Positions 46,114 through 57,406 are shown, counted from the first letter of the stretch. The stretch is 64,000 nucleotides of DNA from Hysterangium stoloniferum (GCA_015178975.1 WHVD01000047.1:310001-374000); one strand, 5' to 3'. Made by a program: numbers and translations. Notes: generated from the letters alone by a model not told the origin.

Positions 46114-47048
46114 ATGGATACCTCTCTCCCTACCACATCCTCTACTTCTTCTATTTAAGAGCTGCAGCAAAAGATACTCCAGATGCAGCAGCTTTTGAAG
46201 GATCTTCAGCCATCTCTACCCACCTCATCAGCCAGAACCTTGAAAGTAGCCACTCCAGATCCTTTTGATGGGTCTCAGAAGAAAACAGAAACCTTCATTT
46301 CTCAACTCATGCTCTATTTTCATGGGAAGAGGGTGGAGGATGACTCTGACAAAATAATTTTTGCCCTATCTTACATGAGAGAGGGCACTGCTGAACCTTG
46401 GGCCAAACTCAAAGTCAAAGAGTATTACACCAACAAGGGTGTTGACTCTTGGGAGAACTTTGTAGAGGAGTTTGATCAGACCTTTGGAGATCCCAACCCT
46501 GCCAGTACAGCTAGGCATAAGCTGAACCAACTCAGACAAGGATCACAGAGTGCTGAGGAGTACATTTCTCAGTTCAAACAATTCAAAGAGGATACATTGT
46601 ACAATGATGGAGCCCTCATTGAGAAATTTGAACAGGGACTCAACTCTGCCTTGGTTGATAAGGTATATGCCTTTCCAGAAATGCCTACTAACCTGAAAGA
46701 ATGGTTTGAATGGGCCACCAAATTAGACAGACAGTGGAGAAAAGGGAGGCTAGCAGAAGAAACTTTGGCCAGTCTTCCAAATTCCATAAACCAGCCACAC
46801 CCCAGAAGAATATCCTGCCCAGCCAAACAGCCCAGACTGCTAAATCATCTGAGGCTGTATCTATAGAAGTTGATTCAGGATGGAAGGCTGTCAGACCTCT
46901 CATATGTTTCAAGTGCAGGAAGCCAGGATATAAGGCCACTCAATGCAACTCAAAGATGGATATTAATAGTATGGACTTTGATGCCCTGAAGGTATACATG
47001 AAGGAAGAATTGAAGAAGGAGCAGGGTGGACAGAAAGAGGGTTTTTAA
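46114..47048 (+). pseudogene. Ty3 gag (capsid and zinc knuckle), broken
   Basis: Starts ATGGATACC at 46114 but has a TAA within 15 codons. Thereafter a long frame reads TPDPFDGSQKKTETFISQL, WENFVEEFDQTFGDPNP and WFEWATKLDRQWR, the typical retrotransposon gag domain. A frameshift near 46,745 moves to the frame with the zinc knuckle CFKCRKPGYKATQC, where Tyr replaces the usual His. Arginine is encoded only by AGA/AGG codons, in line with a complete lack of CpG. Confidence 0.85.
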
Positions 47049-49082
47049 AGGCACCATTGGTGAAGGACATGTCCCAATGGAGTGATAAATTTAGTGTATT
47101 AGAGGATCCCCAAGAAATTATCTCAAGTCAAACAGAAACTCTAGACACTAATTCAGAACCCATGTCAGCCACACCCTCTCCAGAAGATCCTCCTGAAAGA
47201 ATTTATATCAGGAGTCTCAATCCCAAAACCTCTACCCAGCTTCCTATTGTTCTCAGGTCTTTGGATATAGGAGTTAGAATGTGAGTAACTGCACTATTAG
47301 ACAGTGGAGCTACTGGTTCCTTTTTGGACAAAAGATTTGTGGAATACCACAATCTCAATACAATTAAACTCCCTAGACCTATCCCTGTCTACAATGTTGA
47401 TGGGACATTGAACCAAGGAGGCTCTATCCATGAAGAAGTAGAATTGACAATGATCTTCAAGGATCATACAGAAAAGGCACTCTTTGCTGTATCTGACCTT
47501 GGAGACAAATCAGCAATTATTGGACATACCTGGCTCTTTCACCATAACCCTAAAATTAATTGGAGAACTGGACAAGTAGATTTGACCAGGTGTCCACCTG
47601 AATGTTCTCTCCAGATTAGGAGAATTAAGAGAAGTAGACAAAGGAAGGCAGCAGAGTCTAGAAGGAAACTTCCTAGTCTCATTGAGGATGCAGATGAAGA
47701 TGATGAGGAAGATGATCAGTCAGGAGTTGAAGACAGTGACAGGATCTGGGCTACAACTATCTATCCTCAGTCTAATATCAATGTTACTTCTACTGTATCA
47801 CAGAAGTTGGCAGAGGAGTCTCATAAACAAGACCAGAATAAAACCTTTGAGGAACTAGTCCCAAAATGTTATCACCAGTTCAAGGGAATATTCTCCAAAG
47901 AGTCTTTTGATAGATTGCCAGATAAGAAACCCTGGGATCATGCCATTGAATTGAAGCCTGGATCAGAACCTTTTAGAAGTGAGCTCTATCCTTTAGCACC
48001 ACATGAGCAGAAGGAACTGGATGAATTCTTAGGAGAGAACCTTAAAAGTGGAAGGGTCCAACCCTCCAAGTCTCCTATGGCATCTCCAGTGTTCTTTATA
48101 AAGAAGAAGGATGGCTCTTTAAGATTGGTCCAGGATTACAGAAAGCTAAATGACATCACAATCAAAAACTCTATCCTCTACCACTCATCTCTGACATTAT
48201 CAGCAAGTTACAAGGAGCCAAATACTTCATCAAGTTGGATGTCAGATGGGGCTATAACAATGTCAGAATAAAGGAAGGAGATGAATGGAAGGCAGCTTTC
48301 AGAACCAACAGGGGACTGTTTGAACCATTGGTCATGTTCTTTGGTTTCACCAATAGTCCTGCTACATTTCAGACCATGATGAATGACTTCTTCATAGAGT
48401 TGATTGATGGTCAAGTTGTCATTGTCTACATGGATGATATTCTTATCTTCACAAACACTCTGGAACAACATAGAGAAGTGGTCAAGAGGTCTTTGAAATA
48501 TTGGAGAAGCACAAGCTTTATTTGAAAGCAGAAAAGTGTGAATTTGAAAAGGAAAAGATTGAATACCTTGGACTTATCATTTCCCATGGCTGCATCTCCA
48601 TGGACCCAGTGAAGATAGAGGGTGTCTCCAAATGGCCAGAACCTACCACAGTCAAGGAGATTCAATCTTTCCTAGGCTTTGTCAACTTCTACAGAAGGTT
48701 TATCCAGGACTTTGCAAAAATAGCCAGACCCCTTCATAATCTGACAAGGGAGGATACAACATGGAAGTGGACTATGGAAGAAAAGGCAGCCTTTCAAGGC
48801 CTGAAGGACAAGGTCACTTCATCTCCAATTCTTGTCTTTCCTGATGACAACAAACCCTACAAGTTAGAGGCAGATAGTTCTGACATTGCAACAGGTGCTG
48901 TCTTGTCTCAGGAAGGACCAGATGGCAAGTGGCAACCCTGTAGCCTTTTTATCTAAAATTTTGTATGAAGTGGAGAGAAATTATGAAATCCATGACAAAG
49001 AAATGCTGGCTATCATTAGAGCTCTGGATGAATGGAGGCACTATCTTGAGAGGAGCAGTCATACCTTTCAAATCTGGACAGA

Positions 49083-50822
49083 TGTAAGGCTATTGTCAAT
49101 CAGCCTCACTGGGTGTCCATGGGTCACACAAGTTGAGAGGACCATGCTATATTGTTCAAAGCAGAACAGCTATGACAGGTGTACAGGAAAAACAGGGTGT
49201 TATCTAATGTAGTTAAAGGTCAACTGTAGTATGCCTGGAGCACCAGGCTTACACTCCTTCCCAAACAAAAACTTTCCCACAACTCCAAATTACCTCACCA
49301 AAGTAGAGTTTATCTTTGGCAAAAATGGCATTCAAGTCTGGCAGCATCTGTGATTGGCCCACATTCTAGGATTTGCAGTGGTGACAGAGGTTTGAGGTGG
49401 CCAGGGGTGAAATAAACTGAGGTTGAAACAAATTCAGCAGGGATAATGGTTAATAGTCGGAATCGGTGTCAACGTCCTGATATACCCTGTCTGGTTGATC
49501 TTCTCCATTATTGTCAGTAAGGGCAAACCTGGCAATCTCCTTTTTGACAGGGACAAAGTCACAACCAGGTAAGATGCCAAGTGTTGCATCTCCAGGGCAT
49601 GTTTGGCCAATGTGATCAGTCCAGCCTTCATCTGTGGGAACCTTTTGGCACTTCCAGCCTCCTCCAAGGTCAGTGAGGTGTGTTCTCTCTGCATCTGTAA
49701 AACGAGGCAGTGCCATGTGAGGAGTTGCTGTGGTTGGGACAGGGACAACAGAGGCCAGGGGCTGGGAGTATGCAGAATGAGTGGATATTTGCCCAGACAC
49801 ACCTTCGGCAATGAGGCTCTCCCATTGCATAGAGAGCAGCGAAACAAGATCATTGAATCCAATAGTGTCTATGTTAAATTCTGGCATGGCAATGATATGA
49901 AGGAGGAGGATGGGATGGGAATGGAATAGAAGTTGGCACTTGTAGATATGGGTTGAAATAACAGAAATACCAACTGCATTCTGGGTTTCTGCAAGGGCAG
50001 CAGCATAATCAAGGAATTGAAGCTTGCCCTGTTCACAGAGGAAGAATGACTGCAGTGCAAGCATCTTGTAACCCTTTGGTATAAACCTCTCCTTAACCTT
50101 CACCTCGAACAATTCCCATGGTGGTAGCTTTAAAAAATCTTTCCTTCCACCACTCCACCATGTTGCCATTGTTGGCTCCAGTAACTGCATACTAGTTAGA
50201 CAGATTTGTGTAGTGACATTGAGTGTACTGTAGGTGTCTTGTCTGTCTTGGTGGATGCATGGATGGCAAATCCATCCTCACACTGGCCAAGCCAAGCCTT
50301 AAGTGCTGTTGGAGTCAGGGGGCCAAGGAAAGGGGGTATTATCCTCAAAGCCATGGATTCTACTGAGTGATGAGGCTGGGCAAAAGTCTTCTTGTTTAGT
50401 GCCGTGTGGCATGATGGGGAATTGGACAGGCATGGGAAAGTACCAAGAAATGCGGGTAATTCTTCATCAGATGACAGCACATCGTCAGGTTTGATTGGGG
50501 ACCTGTGGGGGTGTGTGGTGAAGTCTAGGGGACCTAGAATAGGAATGTGATGTGTGGCTGCTGTGTTTCAGGTGAAGCGGGTGGGCTAGTTGACCTCCAG
50601 GATGAAAGAGCGAAGCAGAAAGAATAAAAGGGCTGGTCTCAAAAAAAAAAGTGTAAGGCTGTTGTCAATCTGCCTCACTGGGTGTCTGCAGGTCACACAA
50701 GTTGAGAGGACCATGCTATATTGTTCAGAGCAGAACAGCTATGACAGGTGTACAGGAAAAGCAGGGTGTTACCTAATGTAGTCAAAGGTCTGCTGTAGTA
50801 TGCCTGGAGTGCCAGGCTTACA
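49083..50822 (-). mobile_element. Non-autonomous LTR element (1,740 bp) nested in the Ty3 RNase H
   Basis: Two 171-bp LTRs, 49083-49253 and 50652-50822, start TGTAAGG and end GGCTTACA (plus-strand reading). The 5-bp target duplication is exact: ACAGA at 49078-49082 and at 50823-50827. Removing the element joins QIWTD to HKNLEYL of RNase H in frame. A purine tract (GGGAAGGAG on the minus strand) abuts the left LTR and the only coding content is on the minus strand, so the element is oriented minus. It lacks pol. Confidence 0.92.
49450..50480 (-). pseudogene. gag-like ORF of the nested LTR element, one frameshift
   Basis: Two minus-strand frames, 50,480-50,196 and 50,190-49,450, are one gag-like reading frame shifted near 50,195-50,230. 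The first has FLGPLTPTALKAWLGQCEDG. The second has MATWWSGGRKDFLKLPPWEL, VKERFIPKGYKMLALQSFF and a C-terminal PRFTDAERTHLTDLGGGWKC. This pattern occurs in gag-type proteins of basidiomycete LTR elements. There is a single Cys pair rather than a full zinc knuckle. Family naming is from memory. Confidence 0.65.
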
Positions 50823-52299
50823 ACAGACCACAAAAATCTAGAGTACCTCATGTCTGCCAAAAAACTTAATAGGAGGCAGGCTAGATGATCCCTGTTTTTG
50901 TCCAGATTTGACTTCACCTTACACCATAGGCCTGGTAAAAGTTCCCTGAAACCAGATGCTTTATCCAGAAGACCTGATCATGGGAAAGGAGAGAGGGATA
51001 GTGAAGATATTACCCTTCTCAAGCCTTCTTATTTCAGGATCCAAGCTCTTAAGCAGGGGCATGCTGTATTAGTAGGTCAGGAGACAGATCTGCTGAAGAA
51101 AATCAGACAGGCCAAGGATATGGAAGAAGTTGTAGTCAAGGCAGTAGAAGAACTGAAAAAGTCAGGAAGTCAAAGGATTGAGGGCACAGAGTGGGCAGAG
51201 GAACAGGGTCTCATTCTCTTCAGAGGGAAAGTCTATGTGCCAAAGGATATGGAACTTAGAAGGCAGATTGTTGAACTGCATCATGATGCTCACACCAGTG
51301 GCCACCCAGGCAGATGGAAAACTTTAGAATTGGTGGCCAGGAATCTCCAGATTTATTGCATCTTATGCGAAAGGATGTGATAGATGCAATAGAACTAAGA
51401 CATATCCTGCCAGTCCTGTTGGAAAGCTTGTACCAACCCAGATTCCTAAGGACATTTGGGACATCATCACTGTGGATCTGCTTACTGGACTTCCAGAAAG
51501 CCAAGTATACAATGCGATCATGGTGGTAGTGGATAGACTTAGCAAAATGATTCATGTTATACCCACTACAGATCAGATCACTTCAGAAGGCATTTCCAGG
51601 CTCTATAGGGACAATGTATGGAAACTCCATGGTCTCCCCTTACAGATCATCAGTGACAGAGGATCCCAGTTTGTCTCAAAATTCACAAGGGAGCTGAATT
51701 CAATCCTAGGGATCAAAGAGGCAGACATCTTTAAGCCAGGAGATAAAGTATGGTTAGAAGGCAGAGACATTCAGACAGATAGGCCATCCAAAAAGCTAGA
51801 AGACAAGAGATATGGACCATTTGAAATCACCAAAGTTATTGGTCCAAATGCCTATGAGTTGAAATTGCCTTCTTCCATTAAAACCCATTCAGTCTTTAAT
51901 GTATCCAAGCTCAGGCCTTTCCAGGAGGACACTATTCAAGGGAGGATACCTCCAGTTAGGCCTCCTCCAGTTGTTAAGGGAGAAATTCCTGAATGGAAGG
52001 TTGAATATATCAAAGATAGCAGATTGGCAAGGGGAAAACTACAATACCTAGTGAAATGGAAAGGGTACCCTCAAGAGGAATGCACATGGGAACCTGCTGA
52101 TAATCTTGGAAACTCCAAAAAATTAGTGGATAAATTACATAGCCAACACCCCTTTGCACCCAGGAGGATTTCTGCTTTGACCTTCAAAAGACTCCCTTTT
52201 CAGAAATATATCAATTTCACAGAGACTGTGGCTCAAACTGAAACCCTTTGGACCTCTGGCAAGTACATTGAGGGCAATGTGCCTTAAGAAGGGGGTGAT

Positions 52300-52859
52300 G
52301 TCAGGGTATTTATTTTATTTTATTTTACACTTACTACAGGCAAAGGTGCGAGCGTGATTACATAATCATGCTGCCACCCACACAAAAGGCAGCCACGCTG
52401 CAACACAACAACACAGTGCAGTGGTGGCATGGCCAAACAATGGTGCTGACATAAGGCTGATGCCACCACCTACAATGGACACCTTGTAGCAGCCACATAG
52501 TGACATAGTGATGTGGTGCAGCAGCACCATGATGCAATGCAATGTAGCACGGGCAAACAACAGCACCAACATAAGGCTGATGGTGCCACCTATGCCCCAA
52601 TAGACACACAGTGCTTCACACTGTGTGCCCATGGGGGCCTCCTTGTGCACTGGCACTGCAACTGCAGTTGGCACCTATGCAAGTGCTGGCACACCACGAA
52701 GACCTACACAGTGCTGGTCAGGCTTACATAAGCACCAAAACATGGCTATACACTGTAAGGTGCATATATGTACATACCATTCTTAGTATTTTTCTCAAAT
52801 TTCTAATAAATAAAAAAATACTAAAAATTTTTTTAAATAAATAGTATAAATAGTAGACC
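52300..52859 (+). repeat. 3' LTR of the Ty3 element, truncated
   Basis: Begins TGTCAGGGTATTTATTT directly after the purine tract and runs to a TA at 52,860, where a Tc1-like element begins. It contains internal near-repeats (AAGGCTGATG at about 52,455 and 52,572) absent from the 5' LTR, which explains its greater length. Confidence 0.6.
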
Positions 52860-52861
52860 TA

Positions 52862-53322
52862 CAGTGACTCTCAAAACCTTTTCAATGTTTGATATTTGCA
52901 TATTGGCAGGCCACTACCAGGGGAGAAAAAATAACAAAATATCTCAAAAAAATATAGTATACTGTATATGTAGCTAAACATATGTAGAATCAGTGTCTAG
53001 AATATTATTATGTAATATCCATTTTTGGGTATGCTAAAAATATTTTATTTAGGCCTGCTCATTGAAAAGGTTTTGATGCTGATGATTATGATGCAATATA
53101 TGCAATATTTTAATACTTGGAATACCCTCCCTTGGCCTTTATGACTGCCTCAATCCTTCTTGGCATGCTTTCAATTAACTTCTGACACTCAGAAGCTGGT
53201 ATATCTTCCCACTCCTCCTCTATCCTCTCCCACAACTCTAGAATCCTACTTGGTGCAGTCGCATACTGTCCCAGCTTTCTCTTCAAGTAATCCCATAGAT
53301 GCTCAATTGGATTGAGGTCTGG
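52862..53322 (-). pseudogene. Truncated Tc1-like element with transposase C-terminus
   Basis: The left tip CAGTGACTCTCAAAACC follows TA. The minus strand encodes only the last part of a Tc1 transposase (PDLNPIEHLWDYLKRKLGQ to VIKAKGGYSKY), related to but distinct from the element at 41.2-42.8 kb. The upstream (higher-coordinate) portion is lost at the edge of a 227-bp palindrome. Confidence 0.8.
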
Positions 53323-53549
53323 AGCTATTACCATCCAACCTTTTTTATTTTCAGAATTTACCAATAGTTTCAACTATGTATCTTCTCTCTTTCAGAAATC
53401 CTATTTAATAATTTAAATATAGTTCTTAGCTTACTAAAAGACATATATTCTCTAACCTACTAAATAGATATTATTATTGTTGAGGATCTAGGAAACAGTT
53501 GAAACTATTGGTAAATTCTGAAAATAAAAAAGGTTGGATGGTAATAGCT
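53323..53549. repeat. 227-bp palindrome with 52-bp perfect inverted arms
   Basis: Arm 53323-53374 (AGCTATTACC...) is the exact reverse complement of 53498-53549. The 123-bp centre is AT-rich and non-coding. It may be a MITE or fold-back element, or an inverted duplication formed when the Tc1 element was truncated. Confidence 0.75.
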
Positions 53550-53660
53550 ACAACCCTACTGAATAATTATAGTAAGAAGACAACTGAAATTTGGGTAAAT
53601 TACTGATGTATAAGATCCACTAAGATTAACTGGGAACATAGCCCCTAAGCCTATGTCATC

Positions 53661-54572
53661 TGTCACAAATGTACAAGCTCAAATTTCGATAATATTCAAT
53701 ATTATATTTCTTTGACATTTCTTCGACATTCCTTTGACTTTCTGACTCAACTTCCGACTCGACTATTCTTCAACAATATCTTCAACAATCTCGAATATCT
53801 TCACTTGTCTCAGGTTGATGTCATTGATGATTTTACTTTGATATCATATTATCATCATAGGTAAATGATATATAGTATATAAGGGCAATGATAGGAACGA
53901 AGGAAGTCAGTCAGAAAACCTGTACTATATTATATTATTACTGTATTACATAATCGTCAAACTTTTCCGAGTCCTTCTTTGACTTATTTATTCATGAGCC
54001 TCTGTGTCCTATCTTTGCCTCTGTCACAACCGTCACATGTCACATATTGTCACAAACATTCAAAGGTAACTTTTGACAACTCTTCAACCTATCAAATTCA
54101 ACTCGACAAAACCGAACATTATTCGACACCATTGAATCTCTTTCGACATGTCTCATTTCGACATCATATATGATTCCATAATTAGTTCATAACATAGTCA
54201 TAACGATACAACGAAAAGCATAAAAGGGCTACGAAAGGAGCGAGGGAAGTCAGTCGAAATATCTGTATATTAGTGATATTAGTAATCTATCTTGTCGTAA
54301 CTTCTTTGACAAATACTTCTGTGAGTTCTTGCGACTGGTAATAGCCTCTTACTTCACCAACAGGGTGAATATATACTTCGTCGAACAAGGCTTTCGAGTT
54401 CAATTAATAGAATATTATTCAACTTTATCGAAGAATAATCGATTCGTGACAGCCTCATGCTTTATCAACAGGACGAATTAATACTTCATTGAATGAGGCA
54501 TCTTTATTCAATATTGTTGAATATTATTCGATTGTTTATTCGACTTTATTGAGTAAAATTCGATTCGTGACA
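53661..54572 (+). repeat. Candidate solo LTR (TGTCAC...GTGACA)
   Basis: Ends are inverted (TGTCACA and TTCGTGACA). Flanks TCATC and TCACC match at four of five bases, so the target duplication is imperfect. Two promoter-like stretches are alike: TATAAGGGC...GGAAGTCAGTC near 53,880-53,910 and ATAAAAGGGC...GGAAGTCAGTC near 54,220-54,250. Two tandem units of about 110 bp, each ending ATTCGTGACA, occupy 54,340-54,572. It contains AT-rich spacers and no ORF. Confidence 0.5.
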
Positions 54573-54687
54573 TCACCACTACTTCCCTTTATTAATTTTT
54601 AATTTTATCATTGGTTTTTAAAGGATTTTTAGATAACTTTTAAAAAGAGGATTTATGGGAAATAGTTAGGGTTCTATTAAATAAATT

Positions 54688-54999
54688 TTAGGGATCTTCA
54701 GTTATTCTTACATATTCAACTAATTTCTCCACTACCTCATCATCTATATTTACCTTAAAAAATAATTTATGTTCTAGATCTTTTCCAATATTAAGAAGGA
54801 AGAATATAACATCACTACCACAAGATTCCTCATTAAGTTTTGAAGAACCTTTCTTGACAAGTTTGATATCAAGTTCTACAACTGCTAAAAGGATCTTTTT
54901 CATTTTGAGATCTAGTGACAATGATAAGACTACTATCTCACATATATTATTTATATGTTGTTCATTGAGGTTAGTGATATTGGTCTCAAGGAGATCCAT
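54688..54999 (-). CDS. Unknown AT-rich ORF B (103 codons)
   Basis: Minus strand, start 54999 (MDLLETNITNLNEQHINNIC), stop 54688. Composition is very AT-rich and acidic/Ile-Leu rich (FKVNIDDEVVEKLVEYVRI). It lies directly downstream of, and on the same strand as, the interrupted ORF A. No family recognised; whether it is a gene or a relic part of the same element is unknown. Confidence 0.4.
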   Translation of the reverse strand: MDLLETNITNLNEQHINNICEIVVLSLSLDLKMKKILLAVVELDIKLVKKGSSKLNEESCGSDVIFFLLNIGKDLEHKLFFKVNIDDEVVEKLVEYVRITEDP

Positions 55000-55029
55000 T
55001 CTGGTACAGAAGTGTAGACTGAACTTTTT

Positions 55030-57406
55030 TCATTTTATATGTATATCTTTCTGTCCATGTCTTTTTACTATTCTACCAGTTCTTATATAAGTCTTATCTT
55101 TCATATTCTCTACAACTTTTTGTAAGGATTCTCCACACCTTACCTTCAATACTTCTGAATTCTTGTCTAAGACTTCTATAACAATGCAATTCTTTCCCCT
55201 ATATGAAAGTTGACCTTTTGATATAACTTGATATTTTGAATTTTCTTTAAGAATTGAGTATCCTGCCTTATAACTAGATACCCTGAAATCACTCACCTCT
55301 TCTAAATTCTTACTAACTTTATGAAGTGGGACAAGGGGAGCTGATTTTTTAGTTATACAAGTATCTACCCAACCAAGCTTTACTCCTCTGTATTCCACAA
55401 GGCCTATATGACTTGGTGAAAATGAACTCTCAATCCTAGGATAGAATCCCCCTCTGGGACCAGGTATAAGTGTAATACACTTTTGTGACCTTTTGTATTC
55501 CTCTACTATGGTTATCCCATCATCAACCCTAACAAATTTGGTAGTATTTCCATTAAAACTTTAGTTAGAAACTAATTGAATTATATCTTCCTCATTTACA
55601 CTTTTTTGGAAACCTCCTTGAATCTTTCCTGTCAAAGAATTCCACCAATGGCAATATGCAAAAAACTTTCTATCTTTTAAGTAAACCATTATTGTTGATT
55701 TGGAATAGATGCTATCTACAAGTGCTCTCCACTGCTCTTCAAAGGAACTTCTATAGAATCTACATCCATTAAAATTATTTCTAATATTAATAAAGTTGTC
55801 TATATACCATGATTTTGAAAATACTTTGTCACCATAAAACTTAACTTCAATCCTTGTCATTCCCACATCCTTTAATCTTTCTAGTGACTGTGACATTGAC
55901 TCAGTAGGATCAACATATAAATTGTGGATTCTAGATCCTAAAGTAGTCATCACATCACAGCTTTCTAGCATTTGTACAAATTTGTTATATACTTTGATCT
56001 CACATGAGTGATCTTCATTATAAAAGGATATACAATTATCTTCAACCTTTTTTCTATCATCTATAATATCTTCTTTTCTTATTCCAAGATTTAATATATG
56101 CTTAAGAACATCTTTTCTAGTAGTAACATAGTGTTATGACCAGAAATCCTGCCAGACTCCGGGCACTAACTTACTGTATACACACCCGGACTCCGTATGT
56201 CAGACTTGTCTACATTCATCTTCATTACATTGTGTTTCAGTCACTGGAAAACCCACTGGACTCCGTCTCTGTCTATATCCAACCTCATCCCACACATCAG
56301 TCACCAGACCCCACTCAGAAAACCTGTCACCTCTCTAACCGAGCCCCGTTCCCATTTTAGTCAAATGACCTGTCACAATTCGGACTCCACTCCTGCTCCA
56401 TTTCCCGTTATGGTTTATGATTTGTCACTATTTGGACTCTGCTCCGTTCCGTCCCGTTCCTAACACCAATTTGGTGTTTACTATTCCCGTTTTATGTTTT
56501 GCTCATTTCATTTCATTATTACTGGATTCGGTATGACATTTACTCCATGGTCTATTTAAACTGGCAGATGTTGTACATACAATCCAGTCAGAAAATTGGC
56601 TTAGATTCCCCCCAGTAATCTAATACATTTTCCGCTCTAAAACCCTGCTTGATTCACACCGCTCGCACTAGTCGGAGCCCACGGGCTCCGGCGCATCTAT
56701 CTCTCTCACCGATCTCGACTCACGACCCACGACCTCTGACCTACGACCCCCCGACCCACAAACCCCGCCCGGACTCCCCGGGATTCCCATCCGCCCGTCT
56801 GAAATTGGACGACATGATCTAGCAAGGGCGCAGCCTATAAGCTGAAGCCAAGTCCTACCAGATATTCCGCGGTTTTCTCTGGAGACCCGCCCCCTGTATG
56901 TATCCTAACACATAGGATATATCTTGGGAGATATCTATATCATGTAATATAATTTCATCACAAATGGTTTCTCTTAGGAATTTTATTATATTTTTGATGG
57001 GTACCTCAGATAATGAAATTTTATAAGAAAAGTAAGGAGTATTTGTAGGTGCAATATTATTATTCTTGAGAGTATCTGAGTGTAGTAACTTGATCTTAAA
57101 GGAAAGTGAGAAATATACTTTACATTTTCCATATATATTATTTCTAAAGTCTCCTCCAATAGACCATAGAATTATATTATCACAGAAAATATGTGAAGTA
57201 TTAGTAGATTCAAAAGATAGTCTAATGGCTTCTAAAGGATTGTGGTATTTGGTATCCAGAACATCAGGTATACTGAACTCTTTTATAATATCAATACATT
57301 CTTTAATTGCCTCATTTGCCATGAGAGACTGTAACAGTAGTACACTCATTACATTTTTTTCAATTTGAAAATCAAGACCTTCATCAAGGAGGTTGTCTGT
57401 AATCAT
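55030..57406 (-). pseudogene. Unknown AT-rich ORF A (about 530 codons), split by a solo LTR
   Basis: Minus strand from MITDNLLDEGLDFQIEKNVM (57406) to RHGQKDIHIK (55030). The LTR at 56,132-56,910 plus one 5-bp target copy (784 bp) interrupts it; removing them joins DISQDISYV to TTRKDVLKHI with no base lost. One TAA at 55561-55563 is the only other stop. Features include IKVYNKFVQMLES, GMTRIEVKFYG, FEEQWRALVDSIY and WWNSLTGKIQGG. The YNKF...R-x-E spacing recalls replication initiator-like proteins, but this is a weak impression. No introns are apparent. It looks like a mobile or plasmid/virus-like gene captured in the genome. The family is not identified. Confidence 0.6.
56132..56910 (+). repeat. 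Solo LTR with exact 5-bp target duplication
   Basis: 779 bp, begins TGTTATGACCAG and ends ATCCTAACA; flanked by CATAG at 56127-56131 and 56911-56915. Same family as the old copy at 40.9-43.2 kb but clearly richer in CpG (GGGCGCAGCC, TTCCGCGG), so it is probably younger. It lies inside ORF A. Confidence 0.9.

Larger units (their letters stand above)
47057..52287 (+). pseudogene. Ty3 pol (protease, RT, RNase H, integrase, chromodomain), broken
   Basis: Protease active site LLDSGATGSF after a TGA at about 47,280. RT motifs: [31 protein letters not shown] and the catalytic VYMDD near 48,430. RNase H: LEADSSDIATGAVLS and NYEIHDKEMLAI. After the inserted element the frame resumes with FDFTLHHRPGKSSLKPDALS. 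Integrase has HHDAHTSGHPGRW (zinc region), TVDLLTGLPES and ISDRGSQFVS (first two catalytic Asp), then jumps from NSILGIK to FKPGDKVWLEG, so the catalytic Glu segment is deleted. The chromodomain is YLVKWKGYPQEECTWEPADN. Frameshifts lie near 48,175, 48,500 and 48,940, and near 51,355. It cannot encode a functional polyprotein. Confidence 0.88.
45202..52859 (+). mobile_element. Degenerate Ty3 (chromodomain) LTR retrotransposon
   Basis: Order: 5' LTR-like sequence, gag with zinc knuckle, aspartic protease, reverse transcriptase, RNase H, integrase, chromodomain, purine tract (AAGAAGGGGG) and 3' LTR. This is the chromovirus layout. Coding parts carry several frameshifts and stops, the integrase has an internal deletion, and a 1,740-bp LTR element sits in the RNase H region. 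The 3' LTR is cut at 52,859 by a Tc1-like element. CpG is absent over long stretches of gag and pol. Confidence 0.85.
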
